Position numbers and translations under genes: made by a program. 32,407 bases of DNA from Bacteroidota bacterium (GTDB lineage Bacteria; Bacteroidota; Bacteroidia; Cytophagales; Cyclobacteriaceae). The DNA is taken from positions 1 to 32,407 of the forward strand of contig CANIVF010000047.1 in assembly GCA_947470895.1 (NCBI GenBank), in the 5' to 3' direction. This document shows, piece by piece, positions 1 to 8,271 of this stretch. Numbering within the stretch: position 1 is the first letter of the stretch; each line of letters starts with the position of its first letter. A model generated the notes under the pieces. The model did no database searches. It saw nothing but the letters and a program-made list of their open reading frames with translations, and was not told the origin of the DNA.

Positions 1-276
1 ATACGGCCTTGTGTCCGTAAACTTGAGTGGGTCGGCTGACTCCATAAGGGCGTCAAGTTCTGTGAATTCATTGTTGTCGAAGAGAATTTCAAAATATTCC
101 TGCGATCCAATTTTTACGTGGTACTCCTCTTCGGGTACCACGTAAGCATTGTTTTTAAGTTCACGTGTATGAATAATCTTTCCGGCCGGGGACTTGAACC
201 ACAGACCATCTGGAACTTCTCTTTTCAACTCCGTGGGAGTGAGGATTCCTTTATCAGTACGTTTGAACCAGGGCAT
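1..276 (-). CDS. accD: acetyl-CoA carboxylase carboxyltransferase subunit beta, 5' fragment
   Basis: The first 92 codons of AccD are seen; the rest lies beyond the window. AccD is the beta half of the carboxyltransferase that passes carboxyl from biotin-BCCP to acetyl-CoA to make malonyl-CoA in the cytoplasm. The start is the ATG at 276-274, giving an N-terminus [10 protein letters not shown], followed by the conserved VPDGLW segment and [11 protein letters not shown]...DPLKFTDT, as in AccD proteins. The four zinc-ribbon cysteines found in the E. coli protein are absent: the first pair aligns with SPAG and the second with VVPEEE. The aldolase gene upstream is on the same strand, with a short gap of about 45 nt, so co-transcription is possible. 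Identity is confident; the missing 3' part limits what can be said about the catalytic domain. Confidence 0.9.
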   Translation of the reverse strand, partial: MPWFKRTDKGILTPTELKREVPDGLWFKSPAGKIIHTRELKNNAYVVPEEEYHVKIGSQEYFEILFDNNEFTELDALMESADPLKFTDTRPY

Positions 277-321
277 TTTTTATTTTCAAAAAGTCAATGA
301 CTAACGTTCAATCTTGTTTTT

Positions 322-1395
322 TTAAGCGATATCGATGCTATTGTCCAAATAGACATCCTGAATAGCCTGAAGAATTTCTACACCTTCTTTCATAGGGCGT
401 TGAAAAGCTTTACGGCCGGAGATCAATCCCATGCCACCGGCACGCTTATTAATGACGGCTGTGCGCACGGCATCGGCCATATCTGTAGTTCCTTTAGAAT
501 CGCCACCTGAGTTGATTAGACCTGCACGACCCATGTAGCAATTGGCTACCTGATAGCGACAAAGATCAATCGGGTGGTCAGAAGTTAATTCGCTATAGAT
601 TCTTTCATCCAACTTTCCGTAGGAACTTCCACCGGTATTCAACGCTTTATAACCACCGTTGGTTTCTGCTAACTTTTGTTTGATGATATCAGCTTGAATG
701 GTAACTCCAAGATGGTTAGCCTGACCAGTAAGATCGGCTGATACGTGATAATCGATGCCGTCTTTTTTGAACGCATTGTTTCTGGTGTAACACCAAAGAA
801 TGGTGGCCATACCTAGTTGATGCGCTCTTTCAAAAGCCTTGGCAACTTCCTGAATCTGCCGGGTTGAATTATCTGAACCAAAATAGATGGTTGCTCCAAC
901 GGCTACTGCTCCCAGGTTCCACGCGTCCTCGATAGAACCAAACATGATCTGGTCTGCCTTATTGGGATAAGTAAGTAATTCATTATGATTGATCTTTACA
1001 ATGAACGGTATTTTGTGAGCGTATTTGCGCGACATCATCGCTAAACCACCAAACGTGGTAGCCACCGCGTTACACTCTCCTTCAATCGCCAGTTTTATGA
1101 TGTTTTCAGGATCAAAGTAGATCGGGTTTTTAGCGAAGGATGCACCAGCACTATGTTCGATTCCCTGATCGATAGGCAGTATGGAAAGAAACCCTGTTCC
1201 TCCTAAGCGACCTGCGTCATAAAGAGTCTGAAGACTGCGTATCGTTTGCGTGTTTCTGTTTGAAATAGAAAATACGCGATCCACAAAATCAGGCCCCGGT
1301 AAGTGAAGCTGATCTTTTAGAATAGTCTTGCTTTTGTGAGTCAGGAGTGATTCAGCGTCTTTACCCAGTAATGCGCTGATGTCTGTCTTTGCCAT
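322..1395 (-). CDS. fbaB: class I fructose-bisphosphate aldolase (FbaB/DhnA type)
   Basis: A 357-residue Schiff-base aldolase that cleaves fructose-1,6-bisphosphate to dihydroxyacetone phosphate and glyceraldehyde-3-phosphate in glycolysis, and runs in reverse in gluconeogenesis. It belongs to the archaeal/bacterial DhnA branch. Recognisable blocks are [12 protein letters not shown] near residue 75, [12 protein letters not shown], the [12 protein letters not shown] strand, and [11 protein letters not shown] followed by a C-terminal [12 protein letters not shown] phosphate-binding loop. The ATG at 1395 is chosen. The frame stays open to a TTG at 1419, but that TTG is the end of a TATATTTG promoter box, so it cannot be translated from that promoter. 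Length is normal for the family. The gene has its own promoter and lies downstream of the rplS terminator, so it is not part of the ribosomal operon. Confidence 0.93.
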   Translation of the reverse strand: MAKTDISALLGKDAESLLTHKSKTILKDQLHLPGPDFVDRVFSISNRNTQTIRSLQTLYDAGRLGGTGFLSILPIDQGIEHSAGASFAKNPIYFDPENIIKLAIEGECNAVATTFGGLAMMSRKYAHKIPFIVKINHNELLTYPNKADQIMFGSIEDAWNLGAVAVGATIYFGSDNSTRQIQEVAKAFERAHQLGMATILWCYTRNNAFKKDGIDYHVSADLTGQANHLGVTIQADIIKQKLAETNGGYKALNTGGSSYGKLDERIYSELTSDHPIDLCRYQVANCYMGRAGLINSGGDSKGTTDMADAVRTAVINKRAGGMGLISGRKAFQRPMKEGVEILQAIQDVYLDNSIDIA

Positions 1396-1416
1396 AGATT
1401 TGGTTAAAGTGAGCGG

Positions 1417-1447
1417 CAAATATAGGGTTAAGGGCTATCAACTCCAA
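1417..1447 (-). promoter_or_regulatory. Bacteroidota-type promoter of the aldolase gene
   Basis: On the minus strand a TTG (1447-1445), a 20-nt spacer and TATATTTG (1424-1417) match the Bacteroidota consensus TTG-N19-21-TAnnTTTG. Transcription would start near 1411, about 16 nt before the ATG at 1395. This promoter decides the aldolase start codon. Confidence 0.72.
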
Positions 1448-1474
1448 TGAGATTTGGTCCTTTGGTATAAAACT

Positions 1475-1510
1475 AAAAACCCACTTCAGAGGTACTGAAA
1501 TGGGTTTTTT
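1475..1510. terminator. bidirectional-looking rho-independent terminator after rplS
   Basis: The arms AACCCACTTCAG and CTGAAATGGGTT pair with one C-A mismatch around the loop AGGTA. Runs of A and T flank the hairpin on both sides. It lies 20 nt past the rplS stop and just upstream of the aldolase promoter, so it most likely ends the rpsP-rplS transcript on the minus strand. Confidence 0.8.
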
Positions 1511-1529
1511 GAAGATTAAATGTAATTTT

Positions 1530-1898
1530 TTATGACTTAGAAACTGCGATTTTTTCTTTAATCCTAGCAGACTTGCCTTGACGACCTCTTAAGTAGTAAA
1601 GTTTTGCTCTGCGCACTTTACCTGCCTTTACGAATTCGATTTTATCTATGCTTGGGCTAAGAAGAGGGAAAATTCTTTCCACACCTACGCCATTTGATAT
1701 CTTTCTTACAGAAAAGCTCTCTCCATTGGTTCCAAATCCTCTGCGGTAAACCACTACACCTTGGAACTGCTGAATTCTATCCTTGTTACCTTCGCTGATT
1801 TTTACGTGCACGTTAATGGTATCACCAGGCTTAAAATCCGTGATATTCACTCTTTTCGCTGCTAATTCCTCCTCGACAAACTTTATTAAATCAGCCAT
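1530..1898 (-). CDS. rplS: 50S ribosomal protein L19
   Basis: L19 sits at the 30S-50S interface and contributes to an intersubunit bridge. The 122-residue product starts [12 protein letters not shown] and contains [26 protein letters not shown], the [19 protein letters not shown] segment and the Arg/Lys-rich tail [17 protein letters not shown], all hallmarks of L19. The ATG at 1898 is preferred; the open frame extends to a TTG at 1925, which again belongs to a TATATTTG promoter box. It is the last gene of the canonical rpsP-rimM-trmD-rplS cluster and is followed by a strong terminator. It probably has its own secondary promoter in the 80-nt gap after trmD. Confidence 0.97.
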   Translation of the reverse strand: MADLIKFVEEELAAKRVNITDFKPGDTINVHVKISEGNKDRIQQFQGVVVYRRGFGTNGESFSVRKISNGVGVERIFPLLSPSIDKIEFVKAGKVRRAKLYYLRGRQGKSARIKEKIAVSKS

Positions 1899-1922
1899 AA
1901 CACTCGTTTTTAAAATGGACTG

Positions 1923-1930
1923 CAAATATA
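1923..1930 (-). promoter_or_regulatory. -7 box of a probable internal rplS promoter
   Basis: TATATTTG on the minus strand is a perfect TAnnTTTG box 25 nt upstream of the rplS ATG. No convincing TTG lies 19-21 nt further upstream, so activity is less certain than for the aldolase and rpsP promoters. Confidence 0.5.
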
Positions 1931-1978
1931 GGGTAAGAAAACAGAAATCATAAATCTGTGTTTAAGATTTTTTGTCTT

Positions 1979-2656
1979 TTACTCTTTGGCGAGGTCTGGT
2001 CTTCTTTCTTTGGTACGTTCCAACGCCTTTTCTTCTCTCCATTGCTCAATTTTAGCTTCATGGCCAGAAAGAAGTACTTCAGGCACCTTCCAGCCTTTGT
2101 ATTCTGCCGGGCGAGTATATACTGGTGGAGCAATCATTCCATCCTGAAAGGAGTCTGTTAAGGCTGAGGTTTCGTCTGAAAGCACACCCGGAATGAGTCT
2201 GATAATCGAATCCGAAACAACAGCTGCAGCTAATTCTCCTCCCGAAAGGACATAATTTCCAATACTGATTTCACGCGTGACTAAATGTTCGCGTACACGC
2301 TCATCCACACCTTTATAGTGGCCACATAGAATGATCAGATTTTGCTTTAGACTGAGTTGGTTGGAAAGGGACTGCGAGAATAGCTCACCATCGGGGCTCA
2401 TGTACATTACTTCATCGTAATTTCTTTCGCTCTTCAGTTTTGAAATGCATAGATCGATGGGTTCAATCATCATCACCATGCCAGCTCCTCCTCCAAAGGC
2501 ATAATCATCGGTGGTCCGATGCTTGTTTTGAGAATATTCTCTCAAATCATGGATAGCCACGGTGACAAGTCCTTTTAGCTGCGCGCGTTTTAAGATAGAA
2601 TCTGAAAAGGGACTTTCCAGCAACCGGGGAAGACAAGTAATGATGTCGATTCGCAT
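1979..2656 (-). CDS. trmD: tRNA (guanine-N1)-methyltransferase TrmD
   Basis: TrmD methylates G37 of tRNAs next to the anticodon using S-adenosylmethionine and so prevents +1 frameshifting. The 225-residue protein begins [14 protein letters not shown] and shows the SPOUT-class features: [15 protein letters not shown] near residue 50, [15 protein letters not shown], and the knot segment [19 protein letters not shown], then [20 protein letters not shown] near the C-terminus. Length is typical. It starts at an ATG 19 nt after the rimM stop, consistent with translation from the same operon mRNA. No anomalies were seen. Confidence 0.97.
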   Translation of the reverse strand: MRIDIITCLPRLLESPFSDSILKRAQLKGLVTVAIHDLREYSQNKHRTTDDYAFGGGAGMVMMIEPIDLCISKLKSERNYDEVMYMSPDGELFSQSLSNQLSLKQNLIILCGHYKGVDERVREHLVTREISIGNYVLSGGELAAAVVSDSIIRLIPGVLSDETSALTDSFQDGMIAPPVYTRPAEYKGWKVPEVLLSGHEAKIEQWREEKALERTKERRPDLAKE

Positions 2657-2675
2657 AATGCTAAGTTAGCTTAAT

Positions 2676-3185
2676 CTATATGCTCAGGAAGCCTTCGGGC
2701 AAACTCACCTTAATGAGTTTCTTGGATTTGTTGACACTCTTTATAAATGGGCCATTAACTGGAATCAAAACATCTTTGCCCTGATAATCAATTTCCAATA
2801 GTCGGCTGGGGCCGGATTGAATCACTTGTTTCAAAAGCCCCAATGTTCCTTCTGTTTCATCTTCCACAGTAAAACCGACCACTTCATCATTATAAAATTC
2901 ACCTCGCTTGAGTGATGGCCTTACTGTTTTACTTAGATAAAGCGCTGAGGCTTTCAGATTGGCGGCCTGTTCTGCTGTGTTCACATCTTCAAACTTTAAA
3001 AATGCTTTGTCGCCACGATCGGAAAAGGATTGAATAAAGTATGGCACCAGACTACCTTTCATTTCAATGAAAACAGACTCCACAGAATCTAATTTAATGG
3101 GTTCGGTAAAAACAGCGGTGACTTCGCCTTTTAGTCCGTGCGTTTTCGAAATATATCCGATGGAATAACAGTCTTGCTTATTCAT
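2676..3185 (-). CDS. rimM: 16S rRNA processing protein RimM
   Basis: RimM binds ribosomal protein S19 and helps mature the 30S head domain. The 169-residue protein starts MNKQDCYSIGYISKTHGLKGEV, the typical RimM N-terminal beta-barrel, followed by a C-terminal PRC-barrel-like half (EFYNDEVVGFTVEDETEGTL, then DVLIPVNGPFIKSV). It occupies the usual place between rpsP and trmD. A strong hairpin with a T-tract ends only a few bases upstream of the ATG, so expression probably depends on read-through from rpsP or on a start site at the hairpin. There is no obvious Shine-Dalgarno sequence. Confidence 0.95.
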   Translation of the reverse strand: MNKQDCYSIGYISKTHGLKGEVTAVFTEPIKLDSVESVFIEMKGSLVPYFIQSFSDRGDKAFLKFEDVNTAEQAANLKASALYLSKTVRPSLKRGEFYNDEVVGFTVEDETEGTLGLLKQVIQSGPSRLLEIDYQGKDVLIPVNGPFIKSVNKSKKLIKVSLPEGFLSI

Positions 3186-3188
3186 ACT

Positions 3189-3228
3189 TCAAAAATAAAA
3201 ATGCCAACACGATATCGCGTTGGCATTT
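3189..3228 (-). terminator. terminator-like hairpin inside the rpsP operon
   Basis: The arms ATGCCAAC-A-CG and CG-C-GTTGGCAT (3201-3211 and 3216-3226) enclose the loop ATAT with a single mismatch. On the minus strand the stem is followed by TTTTTATTTTTG, a good rho-independent terminator shape. It separates rpsP from rimM and probably acts as an attenuator that keeps S16 output above that of the processing enzymes. Confidence 0.75.
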
Positions 3229-3249
3229 CGGTGAAATTATATTGCCGAA

Positions 3250-3780
3250 TTAAGCTTCTGCTGGAGCAGCACCTTCAGCCGCAGCTTCTGGTTGAGCTTC
3301 AACCACGGGTGCAGCAGCTGCCACTATAGCTTTTTTGCGAATAGCCTCAGCACGAGCTTCTCTCACTTTCGTTTCTGCAGCCTTGCGGGCTTTCGCTACA
3401 TCTTGCTTGCCCTTAGAAAGATTATCGAGCTTCGACTGTACCTTAGCTTCTTTTTCCTTTACCCATTCTGCCAATTTACCATCAGCTTGTTCCTGAGTAA
3501 TTGCGCCTTTAATAACACCAATTTGAAGGTGTTTCTTAAGCATCACACCATGGTGAGAAAGCATCGCCTTTACGGTCTCAGTAGGCTGAGCACCTTTCAT
3601 CAACCAGCTAAACGCCTTGGAATCATCCAAAATAATGGATGCAGGGTTGGTTGCTGGATTGTAGGTACCGATTTTTTCAATGAATTTACCATCGCGTGGT
3701 GATCTGGCGTCAGCTACGACTACATCATAAAGAGCCAGTTTTTTGCGGCCTCTGCGGGCCAATCTGATTTTAACAGCCAT
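3250..3780 (-). CDS. rpsP: 30S ribosomal protein S16 with long C-terminal extension
   Basis: S16 is an early-assembly 30S protein that binds the 5' domain of 16S rRNA. Residues 1-80 contain the conserved core: MAVKIRLARRGRKKLALYDV, DARSPRDGKFIEKIGTYNP and a C-terminal DDSKAFSWLMKGAQPTETV segment. About 95 further residues follow, first Lys/Ala/Glu-rich and probably helical, ending in an Ala/Glu-rich run (AAAEGAAPAEA). E. coli S16 has only about 82 residues; extended S16 proteins are known in Bacteroidota. It is first in the operon and has a good promoter 48 nt upstream, with a roughly 40-nt leader. Confidence 0.96.
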   Translation of the reverse strand: MAVKIRLARRGRKKLALYDVVVADARSPRDGKFIEKIGTYNPATNPASIILDDSKAFSWLMKGAQPTETVKAMLSHHGVMLKKHLQIGVIKGAITQEQADGKLAEWVKEKEAKVQSKLDNLSKGKQDVAKARKAAETKVREARAEAIRKKAIVAAAAPVVEAQPEAAAEGAAPAEA

Positions 3781-3827
3781 TTTATTAGTTTTTTAATGTT
3801 GGATCTCGTCCGTTTTTAAAAGAATTG

Positions 3828-3857
3828 CAAAGGTATATGATTTTGCCATTTTAGCAA
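3828..3857 (-). promoter_or_regulatory. promoter of the rpsP-rimM-trmD-rplS operon
   Basis: On the minus strand TTG (3857-3855), a 19-nt spacer and TACCTTTG (3835-3828) fit the Bacteroidota consensus exactly. Transcription would start near 3822, leaving about 40 nt before the rpsP ATG. Confidence 0.75.
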
Positions 3858-3897
3858 CCACCGAAGTGAATAAAGCTCTTTAGGGATTTAAAATAAT

Positions 3898-3954
3898 TAT
3901 ATTTGAATAAGCGATTATTGGGTTTTCATATATTGAAGCCCCTTTTTACATTTG
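3898..3954 (+). promoter_or_regulatory. two candidate -7 boxes for the sucA operon
   Basis: TATATTTG (3898-3905) and TACATTTG (3947-3954) both match TAnnTTTG. The first would give a leader of about 64 nt and the second about 15 nt before the sucA ATG. Neither has a TTG at the ideal -33 spacing, so which one is used is unclear. Confidence 0.5.
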
Positions 3955-3974
3955 GTACCTTTTCAAAACTAACC

Positions 3975-6695
3975 ATGGATAAGTATTCATACATCTCGAA
4001 CGCAGACGTTGGCTACCTCGATCAACTCTATCAGAATTATAAAAAAGACGCAAGCTCAGTTGACCCAAGCTGGCAGAAGTTTTTTGAGGGATATGATTTC
4101 TCGCGGCAGCGCTATGGAGAAAGTGGGCAACCCGCAGTAGCCGGTGACTCAGCGAGTATTAAAGAAACTCAGGTGAGGAACCTGATCTTTCAATATCGCT
4201 CGTTCGGGCATTTGAAGTCGAACACTAACCCGGTGCGGCCACGCAGAAATCACAATGTAAACTTTGATCATAAAGGCGTTGGCCTTTCGGACGATGATCT
4301 GGATACGGAGTTTGATGTAGGTGCCGAGATTGGAATGGGAAGATCCACCCTCAGAAAAATTATCGCGAAGCTTCAAGTGGTTTATATCGGGCCTATCGGT
4401 TTTGAATATAACTTCATCGGTAACGATGAAGTGCGCCAATGGTTTTTCAATAAGTGTGAAAAGGAATATTATAATAACAATCCTTCGCAGGACGAGAAGA
4501 AAAGAATATTGAGCAAACTTAATGAGGCTGTCGTTTTCGAAAACTTTCTTCACACGAAGTTTCTCGGACAAAAACGATTTTCATTGGAAGGCGGTGAGAA
4601 TACGATTCCGGCATTGCAAGCTATCATTAACAAAGCAGCAGAATTTGGTGTAAAAGAAACGGTGATCGGTATGGCACACCGTGGAAGACTCAATGTGCTC
4701 ACTAACATTCTTGGAAAAACATACGAGCAAATCTTCACGGAGTTTGAAGGAAATGTAAATCCTGACCTCACCATGGGTGATGGTGATGTAAAGTATCACC
4801 TGGGTTATGCCAGCTACATCAACACTCCATCAAAAAATAAAGTATATGTAAAACTGACTCCTAATCCTTCGCACCTGGAAGCGGTAGATCCATTGGTGGT
4901 AGGTTATACACGCGGTCAGATCGATGACGAATTCGATGAAGATCTCAGCAAAGGTCTTGCTATTCTGATTCATGGTGATGCAGCTGTGGCCGGACAAGGT
5001 ATTGTGTATGAAGTGGTGCAGATGTCAGGGTTACCTGGATACACTACGGGAGGAACGATTCACTTCGTGATTAATAATCAGGTTGGTTTCACCACTGACT
5101 ATGATGATGCACGCACCAGTATTTATTGCACAGATATTGCCAAGATCGTTGATGCACCTGTGCTTCACGTGAATGGTGATGACGCAGAGGCAGTAACATT
5201 CTGTGCAAACCTTGCTGTAGAGTATCGTCAGAAATTTGGCAAAGATATTTTCATTGACATGTTGTGCTATCGCAGACATGGACACAATGAAAGTGATGAA
5301 CCAAAATTCACGCAGCCCAAACTTTATAATCTCATTGCCAAGCACCCCAATCCACGCGAAGTGTATGTAAAGAAGTTGATCGAGCGTGGAGATGTTGATG
5401 CAACACTGGCTGAAGACATGGATAAGAGTTTCCGTAATCAGCTTCAGGATCGTTTGAATGAAGTGAAGCAGAAGCCTCTTCCTTACAAACCTCAAAAGAT
5501 TGAAGAAGAGTGGGAGAAACTTCGCAAATCCAAACCAGAAGATTTTGATCAATCGCCCGATACCAGCATAAAGCAAGCGGTAATTGATAAAGTGGGTAAA
5601 GCACTAACTTCTATTCCGGAAGGGTTTAAGCCACTCAAGCAGATTGAAAAATTATTGAAGGATCGCAAGGAAGCGTTCTCAGAAACCAAGTTATTAGACT
5701 GGGCCGAAGCAGAATTGTTAGCCTATGGATCTTTGCTGGCAGAAGGAGTGATGGTGCGCATGTCCGGTCAGGATGTGAAACGCGGAACATTCTCCCATCG
5801 TCATGCTTATTTCTTTGATGCTAATACCAACGAACCCTATTGCGGACTTGATCATGTTGAGAAGGGACAGAAGAAGCTTCACATATTTAACTCGTTACTC
5901 TCTGAGTTTGGTGTGCTGGGTTTTGAATATGGTTATGCCATGTCATCACCGCATGCGCTCGTCATCTGGGAGGCTCAGTTTGGTGATTTCGCCAATGGAA
6001 CGCAAGTAATCATCGATCAGTTTATTTCGAGTGCTGAGTCCAAGTGGCAGAGACAAAATGGATTGGTGATGTTGCTTCCTCATGGTTATGAAGGCCAGGG
6101 TCCTGAACACTCCAATGCCCGCCCTGAACGATTCCTGCAGTTAGCAGCTGAGTACAATATCATTGTTGCTAATCCAACAACACCATCCAATATTTTCCAT
6201 TTGTTGAGAAGACAAGTGGCATGGGAATTCAGAAAGCCGTGTATCGTATTTTCTCCTAAGTCATTGCTGCGTCATCCTTCCGTTGTATCACCGATCGAGA
6301 ATTTCACGAAAGGAATATTCCAGGAAGTGATTGATGATGAACATGTGGTAGCCAAGGATGTGAAGAAGGTAGTTCTCTGCACAGGAAAAGTATACTACGA
6401 TTTACTAGAGGCTGCTCAAAAGAATAAAGTAAAGCATGTTGCTTTGGTTCGTGTAGAACAATTACATCCATTCCCTGAAAAGCAATTGAATGCCGTATTG
6501 AAAAAATATAAAGGTGCCAAACAAGTATGGGTGCAGGAAGAACCATCCAATATGGGTTACTGGTCATACCTTCTTCGTTATATGACAGGACTTGAATTAG
6601 TATCCCGTAAGGCAAGCGCATCACCGGCTACCGGTTATTCAAAGGTTCATAAAGCAGAACAGGAAAAAATTCTATCACAAGCATTAGACTTATAA
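3975..6695 (+). CDS. sucA: 2-oxoglutarate dehydrogenase E1 component
   Basis: The thiamine-diphosphate-dependent E1 decarboxylates 2-oxoglutarate and transfers the succinyl group to the lipoyl arm of E2 in the TCA cycle. The 906-residue product shows the N-terminal E2-binding segment (SYISNADVGYLDQLYQNY), MAHRGRLNVL near residue 233, the ThDP motif beginning GDAAVAGQG near 334 and ending INNQVGF, RRHGHNESDEP near 433, the transketolase-like YEGQGPEHSNARPERFLQL block and a C-terminal QEEPSNMGYW. The ATG at 3975 gives the usual N-terminus; the frame is open back to a TTG at 3903, which lies in a promoter box. sucB follows after 27 nt, then lpd, so all three OGDH subunits are in one operon. Confidence 0.96.
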   Translation: MDKYSYISNADVGYLDQLYQNYKKDASSVDPSWQKFFEGYDFSRQRYGESGQPAVAGDSASIKETQVRNLIFQYRSFGHLKSNTNPVRPRRNHNVNFDHKGVGLSDDDLDTEFDVGAEIGMGRSTLRKIIAKLQVVYIGPIGFEYNFIGNDEVRQWFFNKCEKEYYNNNPSQDEKKRILSKLNEAVVFENFLHTKFLGQKRFSLEGGENTIPALQAIINKAAEFGVKETVIGMAHRGRLNVLTNILGKTYEQIFTEFEGNVNPDLTMGDGDVKYHLGYASYINTPSKNKVYVKLTPNPSHLEAVDPLVVGYTRGQIDDEFDEDLSKGLAILIHGDAAVAGQGIVYEVVQMSGLPGYTTGGTIHFVINNQVGFTTDYDDARTSIYCTDIAKIVDAPVLHVNGDDAEAVTFCANLAVEYRQKFGKDIFIDMLCYRRHGHNESDEPKFTQPKLYNLIAKHPNPREVYVKKLIERGDVDATLAEDMDKSFRNQLQDRLNEVKQKPLPYKPQKIEEEWEKLRKSKPEDFDQSPDTSIKQAVIDKVGKALTSIPEGFKPLKQIEKLLKDRKEAFSETKLLDWAEAELLAYGSLLAEGVMVRMSGQDVKRGTFSHRHAYFFDANTNEPYCGLDHVEKGQKKLHIFNSLLSEFGVLGFEYGYAMSSPHALVIWEAQFGDFANGTQVIIDQFISSAESKWQRQNGLVMLLPHGYEGQGPEHSNARPERFLQLAAEYNIIVANPTTPSNIFHLLRRQVAWEFRKPCIVFSPKSLLRHPSVVSPIENFTKGIFQEVIDDEHVVAKDVKKVVLCTGKVYYDLLEAAQKNKVKHVALVRVEQLHPFPEKQLNAVLKKYKGAKQVWVQEEPSNMGYWSYLLRYMTGLELVSRKASASPATGYSKVHKAEQEKILSQALDL

Positions 6696-6722
6696 TCTTC
6701 AATCACAAAAACTATAATTGAC

Positions 6723-8231
6723 ATGGCTCAACAAGTAAAAGTTCCTACCGTAGGAGAATCAATCACGGAAGTAACCATTGCCAACTGGCTAAAGAAAGAC
6801 GGAGATGTGGTGAAGATGGATGAAGTAATTGCTGAACTCGAATCCGATAAGGCAACTTTTGAATTAACAGCTCCACAGGCAGGTGTATTGAAGATAGCAA
6901 AAGCTAAAGGAGAAACCGTTCCCATCGGTGCAGTCATCTGTGAAATTGCTGATGGTGCCGGGGCAACGGCTGCTAAACCGGCAGAAGTAAAAACTGCGAC
7001 TCCTACGGAATCAACAAAAGCTACTACTACTGGGGGAATCAAAGAAATGAAAGTTCCTGCTGTAGGTGAATCAATCACCGAAGTAACGATTTCCACATGG
7101 CTGAAAAAGGAGGGTGACTTTGTAAAACTTGATGAAGTAATTGCCGAAGTGGAATCAGATAAGGCAACGTTTGAATTACCAGCAGAAGCCAACGGAATTT
7201 TAAGAATCGTTGCACAGGAAAAAACAACGCTACCTATCGGTGGATTAATTTGTAAAATTGAAATTGCGGAGGGTTCGCCTGTATCGACTACGAATGCATC
7301 GGTGCCAACGGCAACGGCTGTTTCTTCCGCTGATAAAACGTATGCCGCAGGGCATCCTTCGCCAGCAGCAGCAAAAATTCTAGATGAAAAGGGAATTCCG
7401 TCATCACAGGTTTCCGGCTCTGGTGTTGGTGGACGCATTACCAAAGAAGATGCTGAGAAAGCGACATCAGCTCCTAAAGCTGAAGCTCCTAAGGTTGCAG
7501 CAACAGCACCCGTGATTACAGCTGGCAGCGGACGCAATAAGCGCTCAGAGAAAATGAGTTCGTTACGCAAAACTATTGCCAAACGATTAGTAGCGGTGAA
7601 GAACGAAACGGCTATGCTCACTACATTTAATGAAGTGGACATGAAGCCGGTGATGGAACTTCGCTCAAAATATAAAGACAAGTTTAAAGAGAAGTATGGT
7701 GTTGGGCTTGGATTTATGTCATTCTTTACGAAAGCAGTATGCGTGGCATTGAAGGAGTTCCCTGCCGTAAATGCGCAGATCAATGGCGATGAAGTTATTT
7801 ATCACGACTATTGTGATGTAGCGATTGCTGTGTCAACACCAAGAGGATTAGTAGTTCCCGTAATAAGAAATGCGGAGGCACTTTCGTTTGATCAGATTGA
7901 AGGCGAAGTGGTTCGTCTGGCAACCCGAGGTCGCGATGGAAAACTTTCGATCGAAGAAATGCAGGGAGGAACATTCTCCATCACCAATGGTGGTGTGTTT
8001 GGTTCCATGCTTTCTACTCCGATTATTAATCCTCCACAATCAGCCATATTAGGAATGCACAACATTGTGGAGCGCGCTGTTGTCAAAGATGGTCAAGTCG
8101 TAGTTAGACCAATCATGTACCTGGCGCTTTCGTATGATCATCGCATTGTGGATGGTCGCGAATCAGTAAGCTTCCTGGTGCGCGTGAAAGAATTGCTGGA
8201 AGATCCGGGACGCTTGATTCTTGGAGTATAA
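6723..8231 (+). CDS. sucB: dihydrolipoamide succinyltransferase (E2) with two lipoyl domains
   Basis: E2 forms the core of the 2-oxoglutarate dehydrogenase complex and moves succinyl groups to CoA. Two tandem lipoyl domains are visible: residues 1-80 with lipoyl-lysine K43, and about 107-185 with K147, each in the context ESDKATFEL. Ala/Pro/Thr-rich linkers follow each one. A peripheral subunit-binding domain follows ([23 protein letters not shown], about 210-245), then the catalytic domain from about 275, ending with [16 protein letters not shown], where H473 and D477 are the acyltransferase residues. Many SucB proteins have one lipoyl domain. The subunit could in principle also serve another 2-oxo acid dehydrogenase, but sucA directly upstream argues for OGDH. 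Confidence 0.94.
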   Translation: MAQQVKVPTVGESITEVTIANWLKKDGDVVKMDEVIAELESDKATFELTAPQAGVLKIAKAKGETVPIGAVICEIADGAGATAAKPAEVKTATPTESTKATTTGGIKEMKVPAVGESITEVTISTWLKKEGDFVKLDEVIAEVESDKATFELPAEANGILRIVAQEKTTLPIGGLICKIEIAEGSPVSTTNASVPTATAVSSADKTYAAGHPSPAAAKILDEKGIPSSQVSGSGVGGRITKEDAEKATSAPKAEAPKVAATAPVITAGSGRNKRSEKMSSLRKTIAKRLVAVKNETAMLTTFNEVDMKPVMELRSKYKDKFKEKYGVGLGFMSFFTKAVCVALKEFPAVNAQINGDEVIYHDYCDVAIAVSTPRGLVVPVIRNAEALSFDQIEGEVVRLATRGRDGKLSIEEMQGGTFSITNGGVFGSMLSTPIINPPQSAILGMHNIVERAVVKDGQVVVRPIMYLALSYDHRIVDGRESVSFLVRVKELLEDPGRLILGV

Positions 8232-8271
8232 TAATTTGAAATCTTAAATCTTGAATTTGAAATTATAGACT

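Noticed and set aside
5031-5576. A 181-codon open frame opposite sucA
   Set aside because: Shadow of a certain gene on the other strand; no domain, start context or neighbour supports it.
6728-7783. A 351-codon open frame on the minus strand opposite sucB
   Set aside because: It is an antisense shadow of the repetitive Ala/Thr/Glu-rich sucB coding sequence; its product is Ser/Thr/Ala-rich with no family features, and sucB itself is certain.
8232-8271. Repeated TTTGAAAT in the sucB-lpd gap as a regulatory site
   Set aside because: Two short AT-rich copies in a 40-nt AT-rich spacer are easily explained by composition, and no promoter pair fits.
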